Origin: Marinobacter sp. NP-4(2019) | GTDB lineage: Bacteria > Pseudomonadota > Gammaproteobacteria > Pseudomonadales > Oleiphilaceae | Direction of reading: 5' to 3' | Assembly: GCF_003994855.1 (NCBI RefSeq) | Contig: NZ_CP034142.1 | Location: forward strand, 3,286,001 to 3,350,000 | Length of the DNA: 64,000 bases | Shown: piece by piece, positions 53,106-62,297 of the stretch | How the letters are laid out: each line of letters opens with the position of its first letter | Position numbering within the stretch: the first letter of the stretch is position 1 | The notes under the pieces: generated by a model | Told to the model about the DNA's origin: nothing | What the model saw: only the letters and a program-made list of their open reading frames with translations | Database searches by the model: none | Translations under genes and position numbers: made by a program

Positions 53106-56100
53106 TCACTCGCTTTTCGAGGCCAGCTCCCGCAGCACGCCATGAGCCACCGAGAAAACCGCACAATCAACCTCACTGGCCGTCTGCATATCTCCCAGCA
53201 TCTGTTTCCAGCGCCCCAGCAACGGCTGCTTGTCCTCGCGCCAGACCTCCAGCAACTGCTCCGGGGAACGCTCCCCGGGAGGAGCTTCAGAAGCCGCCAA
53301 AAACACACTGGACGTGAGATCCCGCAGTTTCTGATCAAGTTCATCCCGGTAGTGTATTGTTGCCAGCACCTGCCAATGTCCCCGAGCCCGGAATACTCGC
53401 ATCTGCCTGTCCAGCCACGTCAGGCTCAGACTTTCTCCCAGCCGGAAATACACCCACGCCACGGACTCAAGGGGTTGGTCCAGCTGGCGGGATATTTCAA
53501 TCATATCCATGAGCCAATAACGACTCTCGGCCGAAGCACAATAAATCGCAAGATGCTCCGGCACCTTCTCTTTATGGTACTCCTCATAACGCTCCTGCCA
53601 ACGACTTTCCGGGATCACCGTGGCCAACCGTTCCGTTGACGCCAATACTTCGGCCAGGGGTTCCTGATAGCGCCCCACGCAGTTGTCCGGATCGAGACCG
53701 TGCCAGCGGTTCTGCAATAACCAGCGGGTACTGCGAGTCACCAGGCGAATGACATCCCCGAACATCTCGGCCTGGATCTGCGCGCTGACCTTGCCGTCCA
53801 GCGCTTCAATATCGGCCCATTTGGCATCTACGCCATGGACGCGCAGGGAGATCAGGTAGGCAGCCGCCAGGCGACCACAGTCGACACCGGTGGCATTGCG
53901 AATCCTGTCTACCCAGGCAATCCCCATGCGGTTAACGATATCGTTGGCGATCTGGGTCGCGGAGATCTCGGCACGCAGGGGATGCGCCGCTATGGCATCG
54001 GGAAAAGCCTCCAATAACGACGCCGGAAAGGCGGAATGGAGCGCCTGGGCAAAGCGATGATCGAGAACAATGGGCGCGGTGAGCAGTGCCTGCTTGAGCT
54101 CAATCTTGGCATAGGAGACCAGCACCGAGAGCTCCGGACGGGTAAAGCCAGCCGCACGCTCACGCCGGGCCTGAAGCTCCTCATCGTCGGGCAGGAATTC
54201 AAGCGCCCGATCCAGCTTGCCTTCGACCTCCAGGCGCCGCATCAGACGCTCATATTCATCTGTCGAGGCAACCACGCCACTCTGGGCCAGGCTCAACGCC
54301 ATGGCCTGCCGATAATTGTTTGTCAGCACCAGGTCAGCCACTTCGGGCGTCATCGCCCGCAGCATCCGGTTACGTTCGTCCAGCGTCAGCCGACCCTGCT
54401 GGACCAGGTCGTTGAGCAGGATCTTGATGTTGACCTCATGGTCCGAGCAATCAACGCCTCCGGCATTATCGATAAAGTCGCTGTTGGCTGCTCCGCCAGT
54501 GCGGGCAAACCCGATGCGGCCAAGTTGGGTGATCCCAAGGTTGCCACCTTCACCCAGCACCTTGCAGCGTAACTGGTCGCAGTTGATCCGTAATCCGTCA
54601 TTGGATTTATCGCCTACATCTTCATGGGACTCGTCCCTGGCCTTTACGTAGGTGCCAATCCCGCCATTCCACAACATATCCACCGGAGCCCTGAGCAAGG
54701 CACTGATCAACTCATTGGGCGACAATTGCCCGGCCTCCACATTGAGCACAGCACGCATCTGTGGTGACAACGGGATCGATTTCATGGAACGGGGAAACAC
54801 ACCGCCGCCGTCACTGATCAGCCGGGTGTCGTAATCGGCCCAGCTTGAGCCGGGCATCCGGAACAGGCGCTGGCGTTCGGCAAAGGAAGCCCTGGTATCC
54901 GGCTGCGGATCGATAAAAATGTGCTGGTGGTTGAACGCACCCACCAGGCGAATACGGTCAGACAACAGCATGCCGTTACCAAAAACGTCGCCGGCCATAT
55001 CCCCGATGCCAACCACGGTAAACTCGTCTTTCTGGGTATCCAGTCCTTTTTCCAGGAAATGGCGTTTCACCGATTCCCACGCACCGCGGGCGGTAATCCC
55101 CATCTTCTTGTGGTCATAACCCTCACTGCCACCGGAGGCAAACGCATCACCCAGCCAGAAACCGTATTCCTCCGACAGCCGGTTGGCGATGTCGGAAAAG
55201 GTCGCGGTTCCCTTATCAGCAGCGACCACCAGGTAGGTGTCATCGTCATCATGGCGAACCACATCGGCTGGTGGGACAACGTCGCCATCTTCCAGGTTGT
55301 CCGTCAGATCCAGCAACCCCCGGATAAAGGTCTGGTAGCAGGCAATGCCTTCCGCTCTCAGGTCCTCCCGCGAGCCGCCCCGGGGTGGCTGTTTGACGAT
55401 AAAACCGCCTTTGGCCCCCACCGGTACGATCACTGAATTCTTGACCTGCTGAGCCTTGACCAGACCAAGGATCTCGGTGCGGTAATCCTCCACGCGATCA
55501 GACCAGCGCAGACCGCCCCGGGCAACCGGCCCCGCGCGGAGGTGAACACCTTCCACACGCGGCGAATACACAAATACCTCAAAGCGCGGGCAGGGTTTGG
55601 GGATATCGGGAATAGCAGCGGGATCAAGCTTGAATGACAGGTAGCCCTTGACCTGGCCACCGTGCTGGCGCTGGTAGTAATTGGTTCTCAACGTTGCCTT
55701 GATCAGCACATAGAAACGCCTGAGGATACGGTCATCGTCCAGGCTTTCCACCGCTTCCAGGGCGCCGAGAATATCGCTCTCAATCCGCCCGGCCATCACT
55801 TCCCGGGTCTCCGCCGGGATTTCCGGATCAAAACGCGCGTTGAAGTAGACCACCAGCATCGACGTAATGTTCAGGTGACGCGCCAGCGTGTCGGCAATAA
55901 ACGGTTGGCTGAAGCCGAAACGTATCTGCTTGATGTACCGGGAATATGCCCTCAACAGTGCCACTTCGCGCCAGCCCAGCCCTGCCGCCATGATAAGCTG
56001 GTTGAAGTCGTCATTTTCCGCAAAGCCATTCCAGATTTCACGAAACGCCTCCTGCAACAGAGGTTTGGCTTTTTCCAGATCGGCGTCGCGGCAATGGGAA

Positions 56101-56636
56101 TGGCACTCCACGGTAAAATCACTGACGCCGAAATGTACTCCATCCCGCCGCTGGACCCGATACGGATGCTCGCCCAGCACCCGCATTCCCAGGTTCTCCA
56201 GGATCGGTATGACGTCCGAGAGAATGACCGGGTTGCCCTGGCTGTAGAGCTTGAAGTGGATCTCCCTTTCGGACGATGGCCGTTTATCAGCTGATGGCTC
56301 CGCAAGCTGGTAAAAACGCATGGGGACGTCGGAGCTGACGGCGATGGACTGGATCTGGTGAATGTCGCCAATGGCCTCCGCCACCGGGAACCGTGCCCGG
56401 TATGCTGAGGGAAAACCGCCACTGAACATCTGCGCGCACAGACCACCGGACGCCTCACCGAGAGATTCGACCAACTGTGCATGCAGGTCGTCGTCCCAGG
56501 ACTGGGACTCGGTCATCATCTTCGCGACGATTTCCCGCAGGTTCCTCGCGCCGTGGGGATCCGACTCCTGATCCTGGAGGGCGTCAGAGAGTTGTTCCAG
56601 CAAGGTTTGTTGTTGTGAAGGGCGGGACTGTGGCAT
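53106..56636 (-). CDS. NAD-specific glutamate dehydrogenase, short form
   Basis: An 1176-aa enzyme of the large bacterial NAD-glutamate dehydrogenase family, turning glutamate to 2-oxoglutarate and ammonia. The core is intact: GGLRWSDRVEDYRTEILGLVKAQQVKNSVIVPVGAKGGF (about 365-405), TFIRGLLDLTDN, DMAGDVFGNGML and GEGGNLGITQLGRIGFA. Pseudomonas GdhB is about 1620 aa; the missing part is at the N-terminus, and the 160 bases upstream are a promoter region with no remnant. GGAG precedes the ATG. It takes the glutamate made by PutA. Confidence 0.88.
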   Translation of the reverse strand: MPQSRPSQQQTLLEQLSDALQDQESDPHGARNLREIVAKMMTESQSWDDDLHAQLVESLGEASGGLCAQMFSGGFPSAYRARFPVAEAIGDIHQIQSIAVSSDVPMRFYQLAEPSADKRPSSEREIHFKLYSQGNPVILSDVIPILENLGMRVLGEHPYRVQRRDGVHFGVSDFTVECHSHCRDADLEKAKPLLQEAFREIWNGFAENDDFNQLIMAAGLGWREVALLRAYSRYIKQIRFGFSQPFIADTLARHLNITSMLVVYFNARFDPEIPAETREVMAGRIESDILGALEAVESLDDDRILRRFYVLIKATLRTNYYQRQHGGQVKGYLSFKLDPAAIPDIPKPCPRFEVFVYSPRVEGVHLRAGPVARGGLRWSDRVEDYRTEILGLVKAQQVKNSVIVPVGAKGGFIVKQPPRGGSREDLRAEGIACYQTFIRGLLDLTDNLEDGDVVPPADVVRHDDDDTYLVVAADKGTATFSDIANRLSEEYGFWLGDAFASGGSEGYDHKKMGITARGAWESVKRHFLEKGLDTQKDEFTVVGIGDMAGDVFGNGMLLSDRIRLVGAFNHQHIFIDPQPDTRASFAERQRLFRMPGSSWADYDTRLISDGGGVFPRSMKSIPLSPQMRAVLNVEAGQLSPNELISALLRAPVDMLWNGGIGTYVKARDESHEDVGDKSNDGLRINCDQLRCKVLGEGGNLGITQLGRIGFARTGGAANSDFIDNAGGVDCSDHEVNIKILLNDLVQQGRLTLDERNRMLRAMTPEVADLVLTNNYRQAMALSLAQSGVVASTDEYERLMRRLEVEGKLDRALEFLPDDEELQARRERAAGFTRPELSVLVSYAKIELKQALLTAPIVLDHRFAQALHSAFPASLLEAFPDAIAAHPLRAEISATQIANDIVNRMGIAWVDRIRNATGVDCGRLAAAYLISLRVHGVDAKWADIEALDGKVSAQIQAEMFGDVIRLVTRSTRWLLQNRWHGLDPDNCVGRYQEPLAEVLASTERLATVIPESRWQERYEEYHKEKVPEHLAIYCASAESRYWLMDMIEISRQLDQPLESVAWVYFRLGESLSLTWLDRQMRVFRARGHWQVLATIHYRDELDQKLRDLTSSVFLAASEAPPGERSPEQLLEVWREDKQPLLGRWKQMLGDMQTASEVDCAVFSVAHGVLRELASKSE

Positions 56637-56726
56637 GGAGCGGCTCCGGGTACATTCAACTGGGTATATGGAATGGACGAGGTTCCAGTATACTCAAGTC
56701 CCGAAAGTCTCTTTGACCATATAGTT

Positions 56727-56746
56727 TCAAAATACAGGTATTTTGA
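56727..56746. promoter_or_regulatory. 20-base dyad in the gdh/Lrp divergent promoter
   Basis: TCAAAATACAGGTATTTTGA has two perfect 8-bp arms around CAGG. It lies 50 bases before the Lrp-type start and about 90 bases before the glutamate dehydrogenase start. Symmetry, size and position fit a binding site for the neighbouring regulator. I have no matching consensus to cite. Confidence 0.5.
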
Positions 56747-56795
56747 TTATATTTGGCTCTTGATATAGCCGTTCATCCAGCCAGGAAACATAGTT

Positions 56796-57248
56796 ATGGT
56801 CGAATTGGACAGAATCGATCACGCCATTATTCGCGAACTTCAGAAACACGCCCGGATCACTGTCACCGAGCTTGCCTCACGCGTGGGGTTGTCAAAGACC
56901 CCCTGCCAGGTTCGCATGCGTCGGCTCGAGGAACAGGGCTACATCACCGGCTACACCGCACTGGTGAACCAGACCAAACTCGGGCAGAGCCATATCGCCT
57001 TCGCTCAGGTCACCCTGCACGACACCAGCAGCCAGTCCCTGACAGCCTTCAACCAAGCCGTGAAGCAGATTTCCGCCGTCGAGCAATGCCATATGATCGC
57101 AGGCAACTTTGACTACCTGCTTAAGGTCAGGACCCGCAACATGGCAGAGTATCGACAGGTGCTGGGGGAACAGATCTCGGCCCTGCCCCATGTGTTGCAG
57201 ACCAGCACGTTTGTGGTCATGGAGAGCGTCAAGGATGCGGGGCTGTAA
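56796..57248 (+). CDS. Lrp/AsnC family regulator, PutR/BkdR-like
   Basis: A 150-aa regulator with HTH ELQKHARITVTELASRVGLSKTPCQVRMRRLEEQGYI (about 15-50) and an effector domain ending with NMAEYRQVLGEQISALPHVLQTSTFVVME. The HTH helix SKTPCQVRMRRLE is typical of the proline-dehydrogenase activators. Divergence from the glutamate dehydrogenase and putA genes supports control of proline and glutamate use. AGGAAAC precedes the ATG. Confidence 0.88.
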   Translation: MVELDRIDHAIIRELQKHARITVTELASRVGLSKTPCQVRMRRLEEQGYITGYTALVNQTKLGQSHIAFAQVTLHDTSSQSLTAFNQAVKQISAVEQCHMIAGNFDYLLKVRTRNMAEYRQVLGEQISALPHVLQTSTFVVMESVKDAGL

Positions 57249-57272
57249 GCGAAATCAACAGCCCCTGATCAC

Positions 57273-57908
57273 CTATCGATAAACGCCGCTCGGTCCAATA
57301 TCCAGATGGGACAGATGGCAGTGGCTGGCATCCAGTTCCAGGGGGATTCCCGCATGGGCACTCGTGCGTCCACGGGCCACTTCCGCCACCGCATATTCAA
57401 AACCACCAGGCAAGTCGATACGAGCCTGATGCTCCTCACCTGAAATCGGATTGATGATGGGCTCTCCGGACGCATTAATCATATCGGCCACCCGGACACT
57501 GGCACGACGCCGCTCAACATCGCAGTCCACCTGAATCGAACAGAACAGCGGGTCGTGCATTTTTGTCAATGTACTGGCAAACACGTTAAAGAAAGTGGCC
57601 CCGGGTTCGGATGTCTCGCCGGACAGGATCGACATCAGAGCCTCACGCTGCTCAGGTGTCGCCCGTTCGTCGACAAAGGCCTGACCCTGCCCATTACCCT
57701 CGTGAATGGCTCCGGGCCATTGCAGCGTCATGGCAAACGACAAACCGTCCAGACGGGTATCGCCAAAAAATCCCTCTTCAATCCTCACCGCAGCAAACGC
57801 CTTGCAGTCACCATGGGTCGGTCGGCCCATGAACTGGCAAGGGCAACCCACCTCACAGTTACAGTTTACGAACTCAGATCCCTTGATGCGCCAATCAACC
57901 TTATTCAT
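57273..57908 (-). CDS. DUF1326 domain protein
   Basis: A 211-aa protein. The N-terminus WRIKGSEFVNCNCEVGCPCQFMGRPTHGDCKAF carries the four-cysteine cluster that marks DUF1326, followed by AFVDERATPEQREALMSILSG (about 80-100) and QVDCDVERRRASVRV (about 125-139). It probably binds a metal. Partner DUF2182, often found next to it, is not present here. Start at 57908 follows GACGGAG; an upstream in-frame start is possible. Confidence 0.85.
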   Translation of the reverse strand: MNKVDWRIKGSEFVNCNCEVGCPCQFMGRPTHGDCKAFAAVRIEEGFFGDTRLDGLSFAMTLQWPGAIHEGNGQGQAFVDERATPEQREALMSILSGETSEPGATFFNVFASTLTKMHDPLFCSIQVDCDVERRRASVRVADMINASGEPIINPISGEEHQARIDLPGGFEYAVAEVARGRTSAHAGIPLELDASHCHLSHLDIGPSGVYR

Positions 57909-58135
57909 CTCCGTCACTCCCGTAAGCAACGCAGTGTGTGTGGGTAGTAAGGGTAGCTCAGATCAGGGGATGGCATTAGACGATTACGAACCCAGAATCA
58001 GCCGGATATAATTGTCAGCATTATCCGGCGCATTCTGCTTCATGCGCGATTTCAGGACAGCGCAATTTTGTGCAATACCTGTGGCCGCAGCCCCGTCACA
58101 CTCCTTGCAGACCATCCACAAGTAAGGAGCTGCCC

Positions 58136-58729
58136 GTGACCCTGTCCCTGATTCTGCCCATGTCCGCCTTTGCCCTGGCCGCCTCCATATCGCCAGGACC
58201 GGTCAATCTTGTCTGTTTGAGCAGCGGCACCCGCTATCACCTGTACAAGGGATTGTGGTTCGTTACCGGCGCTACGCTGGGATTCATCGCGCTCTTTCTG
58301 GCCATCGGACTGGGACTGCATTCCACACTTGCCTGGATTCCGGGATTTGAACGCCTGCTGACCTGGGCCGGTATCGCGTTTCTGCTTTACCTGAGCTACC
58401 GACTGGCCATCGATGACGGAACCATCACCAGCGACACCCCCGCCAAAGCCCCCGGATTCTGGACCGGCGCACTCATGCAGTGGCTCAACCCCAAGGCGTG
58501 GCTGGCCTCGGCCTCTGGAATTGGGGCATACACGTCCGGTGGCGACCTGGTTCAACTGACGATCTTTGCCACCCTGTATCTACCGATCTGTTGGCTGTCG
58601 CTGTCTACCTGGGTGCTGACCGGGCGCTTCCTCCGCCAGCAAATCCAGCGCCCCCGACTGCTGCAAACCGTCAATCGCAGCCTCGCCGTCCTGCTTGCGG
58701 CCAGTTGCCTGTACCTGATCCTCGATTAA
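58136..58729 (+). CDS. LysE/RhtB family amino acid exporter
   Basis: A 197-aa inner-membrane exporter with about six helices. The start reads FALAASISPGPVNLVCLSSGTRY (about 12-34), then LYKGLWFVTGATLGF and the second repeat WTGALMQWLNPKAWLASASGIGAY (about 105-128). The initiator is GTG at 58136, with AAGGAG seven bases before it. It exports small amino acids or homoserine lactone-like compounds. Its last 150 bases are overlapped antisense by the AraC gene. Confidence 0.87.
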   Translation: MTLSLILPMSAFALAASISPGPVNLVCLSSGTRYHLYKGLWFVTGATLGFIALFLAIGLGLHSTLAWIPGFERLLTWAGIAFLLYLSYRLAIDDGTITSDTPAKAPGFWTGALMQWLNPKAWLASASGIGAYTSGGDLVQLTIFATLYLPICWLSLSTWVLTGRFLRQQIQRPRLLQTVNRSLAVLLAASCLYLILD

Positions 58730-59563
58730 CGGCCGGCCGTATTGTCCCGGCGTGGCAGCCACCAAACGCTTGAAAACCCGCTGGAAGTGGGGTTGATCAT
58801 AGAACCCGGCCGCCAGGGCGGCGTCGGCAATCGGCGCTCCCTGCTTCAGCGCGCGCTGCCCAAGCTGGATGCGGCGATTGATTTGGTAGGCATGAGGCGT
58901 CATCCCGAAGTGTTTGCGGAACACCCGTACCAGATGAGAGGGAGACAGCGCCACCCGCTCCGCCATCCACTCAAGGGATAACTCATCCGCACAATGGTTA
59001 TCCAGGTACCGGGCAAGCGCCCGAACCGGATCTGGCGCAGGTGGAAATGGCCGGTCAGCCTGCGCGGATGGCGCAGCAACCGTCACCATCACCTCGGACA
59101 GAAACCCTTCCGCCCTGGCCCGTTTCTGCGATATCGGTACCTGTTCATCCAACAGGCAGTCCGCGAGAGCCCGGAACCCCAAAAACAGCGGCTCCGACCG
59201 AGTGACATCGCAATCCAGATCCTGCCAAACCGGCTCGTCAATCAAGCCCAGACGGTACCTGAGCCTGGTTAGCCAATCGGCATCCACATACAGCATCAGG
59301 TAGGCCCAGGGCTGATTCGCAATGGGATTGCAATTGTGCACCCATTCCGGGTTCATGAAGACCAACGCCCCGGCACTGACACGGTACTGCCGATCCACGT
59401 AGAAGAACGTACTCTGCCCGGCCGTAATGGCGCCCATCGACCACTGGGTGTGGGTATGGGGCGCGTAACACACCTTACGGCCATCCTCGACGACCCGAAG
59501 CTCGACATGGGGCAGCCGGCTGTCCCGCCAGAATACCGGTTGGGATGTGGATGATCTGCTCAT
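58580..59563 (-). CDS. AraC family transcriptional regulator with overhanging C-terminus
   Basis: A 327-aa regulator. An N-terminal cupin-type sensor domain (CYAPHTHTQWSMGAITAGQ, about 33-51) is followed by two C-terminal helix-turn-helix units (about 185-275) ending in DQPHFQRVFKRLVAATPGQY. A normal AraC protein would stop soon after; this one runs another 52 residues (about 276-327), and that tail lies antisense to the lysE 3' end. ATG at 59563 follows GGAGG; a GTG four codons earlier is the alternative. It probably controls the lysE gene it faces. Confidence 0.87.
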   Translation of the reverse strand: MSRSSTSQPVFWRDSRLPHVELRVVEDGRKVCYAPHTHTQWSMGAITAGQSTFFYVDRQYRVSAGALVFMNPEWVHNCNPIANQPWAYLMLYVDADWLTRLRYRLGLIDEPVWQDLDCDVTRSEPLFLGFRALADCLLDEQVPISQKRARAEGFLSEVMVTVAAPSAQADRPFPPAPDPVRALARYLDNHCADELSLEWMAERVALSPSHLVRVFRKHFGMTPHAYQINRRIQLGQRALKQGAPIADAALAAGFYDQPHFQRVFKRLVAATPGQYGRPLIEDQVQATGRKQDGEAAIDGLQQSGALDLLAEEAPGQHPGRQRQPTDR

Positions 59564-59667
59564 ACCGTAACTCACCTCCGACTTGTGGGCGTTGGTTTGC
59601 GGAGGAATTTCCTACCGCACAGTGCTAGAGTTTACATGGAATGCCCATCTGCATAAGGGAGGTCTTC

Positions 59668-60726
59668 ATGAAACGTCCCGTCAGAATTGCAATCACTGGT
59701 GCCGCCGGTAGCGTCGGCTATTCCCTGCTGTTCAAGATCGCCACCGGCGACATGATCGACCGGAATCAACCCGTTATTCTGCAGCTCATCGAAGTGCCCG
59801 AGGCCATGGGGACGTTGCGCGGCGTAGCCATGGAACTGGAAGACTGTGCTTTCCCGTTACTACACAGCATCAGCCTGCACGACAAGTTTGAAGAAGGTGT
59901 TGTCGGCGCCCACTATGTGTTGCTACTAGGCGCCAAGCCCCGTGGACCGGGTATGGAGCGTAGCGAACTGATTGCCGTGAACGCACCGGCCTTTGCCAGC
60001 CAGGGTCGTGCCATCAATCAATTCGCCAACCGGGACGTGAAAGTGCTGGTCGTGGGCAATCCCGCGAACACCAACGCGCTGTGCGCCAGCCGCAACGCCC
60101 CGGACCTGTCACCGGCGCAGTTCACCGCCCTCACCCGGCTGGATCACAACCGTGCGAGGGGCATTCTGGCCAACCACACCGGCGCCAACCCCAAGGACAT
60201 TCGGCGCATCACAATCTGGGGCAACCACTCCAACACCCAGTTCCCCGACCTGAGCCACGCCACCATCTACGGTGAGCCGGCGATGTCACAGGTGGATGAA
60301 CGCTGGTATCGCGATCATTTTATCCAGAAGATCCAGAAGCGTGGAGCGGCCGTTATTGAAGCCCGCGGGCGTTCCAGTGCGGCCTCGGCCGCCCAGGCCG
60401 TCATCAACCACATGCACGACTGGATCAATGGCACCGACGAGAATGACTGGGTCAGTATGGCCATCGTCAGCGACGGCAGCTACGGTGTCGCGAAGGGGAT
60501 AGTCTATTCCTTCCCGGTGCGCTGTGACTATGGCCGCTACCAGATCGTGCAGGGACTGGAGATCAGTGACTTTGCGCGGGAAAAAATGACGGCAACCGAA
60601 CAGGAGTTACTCACCGAAATGAAGACCGTCGCCGACCTGCTCCCCAAGGAAACGGAAGCGTCGCACCTGAATCTCTCGGTGGGCCTGCGGTCGGGGCAGT
60701 ACCTGCGGACCGACCGGGTGCGTTAA
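59668..60726 (+). CDS. malate dehydrogenase family protein
   Basis: A 352-aa NAD-dependent enzyme. Rossmann start ITGAAGSVGYSLLFKIATGDM (about 8-28), catalytic loop GAKPRGPGMERSELIAVN (about 90-107), NPANTNALCASRNAP, TRLDHNRARGILA (about 158-170) and TIWGNHSNTQFPDLSHA carrying the active-site His. The pattern fits cytosolic type malate dehydrogenase, with a C-terminal tail of about 25 residues beyond the core. AGGGAGG precedes the ATG at 59668. It stands alone, not with other TCA genes. Confidence 0.88.
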   Translation: MKRPVRIAITGAAGSVGYSLLFKIATGDMIDRNQPVILQLIEVPEAMGTLRGVAMELEDCAFPLLHSISLHDKFEEGVVGAHYVLLLGAKPRGPGMERSELIAVNAPAFASQGRAINQFANRDVKVLVVGNPANTNALCASRNAPDLSPAQFTALTRLDHNRARGILANHTGANPKDIRRITIWGNHSNTQFPDLSHATIYGEPAMSQVDERWYRDHFIQKIQKRGAAVIEARGRSSAASAAQAVINHMHDWINGTDENDWVSMAIVSDGSYGVAKGIVYSFPVRCDYGRYQIVQGLEISDFAREKMTATEQELLTEMKTVADLLPKETEASHLNLSVGLRSGQYLRTDRVR

Positions 60727-60729
60727 TCG

Positions 60730-61038
60730 TTACCCGACCGGCTGGCAGCCACGGACGGCAAGTGCGATGTTGGCGCTGGCCTTGATCTGCTCGTAGTAAC
60801 TCTCCGCAGAGCTCACGCCCTTTTGCGCCATGGAGCCAGCGGTCGGGTTCACCAAGGCAGCCAGTTGCTGCAATGACTGGGCGGACTGCTTGTCCTGCTG
60901 GTAAGTATCAAAGGCCTGATAGATTTCACCGCAGGTCACACCGTCGCCGTCGGTGGCGGCGGACGTCATGTAGCCGGATGTCTGGCAACCGGCCAAAGCG
61001 GTTGTCAGGAAAAGTGGAAACAAATAAACCTTCTTCAA
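60730..61038 (-). CDS. small lipoprotein, unknown
   Basis: A 102-aa lipoprotein. The signal MKKVYLFPLFLTTALAGC ends in a lipobox LAGC with the acylated Cys at 18. The mature part is Ala- and Gln-rich, with two further cysteines (VTCGEIYQAF and RGCQPVG) that could form a disulphide. It starts with TTG at 61038, with GGAGGAG eight bases before it. The gene converges with malate dehydrogenase. Confidence 0.78.
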   Translation of the reverse strand: MKKVYLFPLFLTTALAGCQTSGYMTSAATDGDGVTCGEIYQAFDTYQQDKQSAQSLQQLAALVNPTAGSMAQKGVSSAESYYEQIKASANIALAVRGCQPVG

Positions 61039-61178
61039 CGGATACTCCTCCAGATAATCGAAAGCGGGGTGGCGTTTTACCCCAACTCCATCCCTCAGGC
61101 AACATCAATACACGCCAAAGTCAGGGCCCAGGTTCCCATCTGAGGTGAGTTTTCCGTAGAACAGCCAGTCACCACAGA

Positions 61179-62297
61179 TCATTGTGAATCGTCAGAAAGT
61201 GCCTCGTCGTTTCGCTCCAGCCATTCCCGGAACCATTGCTCCCGCAGCCGGACTGTTTGGGAGTACCAACGGTGGTCGCGAATGACGGCGTTGGCCATAT
61301 GCTCCGGCGCCGTTGGCATGTGGGGGCGCATCGGCACGCGGGTCTCCACATGGAGACCAATACGTTGGCGCGCCGAGCGACGGGTGGGACCGTAGCTGAT
61401 CCGGTTTGCCTGGGCGGCCATATGCTCAGTGCGGGTGGCAAACCCGATAAACTGCTCCGCCATGGCGGCCTGATCCGTGCCCCTGGGAATCGCCCAGCTG
61501 TTAAAGCCAATCAGTTGCCCATCCCAGATCACCGAAATCGGCACCCCCTCTTTTACCTGGGCATCGAAAAACCGCCCATTATACCCCGTTGCCATAGTCA
61601 CCTTGCCGCTGGTGAGCAACTCGACCGACTCGTCACCGCCGGTCCACCAGACAATCTCGTCGCGAATTTCATCCAGGCGTCGAAACGCCAGCTCCAGCCC
61701 ACGTCGAGTGCTGAGCAAATCATAGAGCTGCTCTCTCGGTACCGACAACGACAGTAATGCCCACTCGAGCATGCCCACCGGCGCCCGTCGCAATGCCCGC
61801 TTGCCGGGAAAGGTTTCCAGGTCAAAGAAATCTGCCACGTTGCGAGGCTTGATGCCGGGAAAGGCGCGATCGTCATAGGCAATCACGGTAGAAAAAACGA
61901 TCTGGGTGATATAGCAGGGGTTAATGGCGCCGCCCATGAAATCCTCTTCCGGCGGTGTGCCGTCAGGGGCCGGTGCCAGAATTGACGGGGAGATAGTCTC
62001 CAGGAGTCCCTCCTCGCAGGCCGCGCTGGCATCCGACTGGATCATGTCGATTACGTCCCATTCCACGTTTCCGGACGCCAGATGGTCGCGAAGCACCTGC
62101 AAGCCACCGTTATAGAGGACCGTGCGCACTTCAATACCCGTCTGCTCGGTAAACGGCTGAAAATAGGCCTCCCTCTGGCTCGCCTCGTAGGCTCCGCCCC
62201 AGGTGGCCACCGTCAGCACCCGCTCTTCAGCTGACAACAGGCCCGGAAGGACCAGCACAGCGCCCATCAGCATCGTCCAGCTGCTAAGCCGCTTCAT
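61179..62297 (-). CDS. periplasmic binding protein (PotD-like)
   Basis: A 372-aa secreted protein. The signal peptide covers about 1-23. Next comes VLTVATWGGAYEASQREAYFQPFTEQTGIEV, typical of PotD/AfuA-type binding proteins, then MIQSDASAACEEGLLE, FSTVIAYDDRAFPGIKP and GKVTMATGYNGRFFDAQV. The ligand may be a polyamine or similar compound. No permease genes are nearby. Start at 62297 follows AGGAAG, and the gene overlaps the end of the ClC gene by 14 bases, so both share a transcript. Confidence 0.85.
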   Translation of the reverse strand: MKRLSSWTMLMGAVLVLPGLLSAEERVLTVATWGGAYEASQREAYFQPFTEQTGIEVRTVLYNGGLQVLRDHLASGNVEWDVIDMIQSDASAACEEGLLETISPSILAPAPDGTPPEEDFMGGAINPCYITQIVFSTVIAYDDRAFPGIKPRNVADFFDLETFPGKRALRRAPVGMLEWALLSLSVPREQLYDLLSTRRGLELAFRRLDEIRDEIVWWTGGDESVELLTSGKVTMATGYNGRFFDAQVKEGVPISVIWDGQLIGFNSWAIPRGTDQAAMAEQFIGFATRTEHMAAQANRISYGPTRRSARQRIGLHVETRVPMRPHMPTAPEHMANAVIRDHRWYSQTVRLREQWFREWLERNDEALSDDSQ

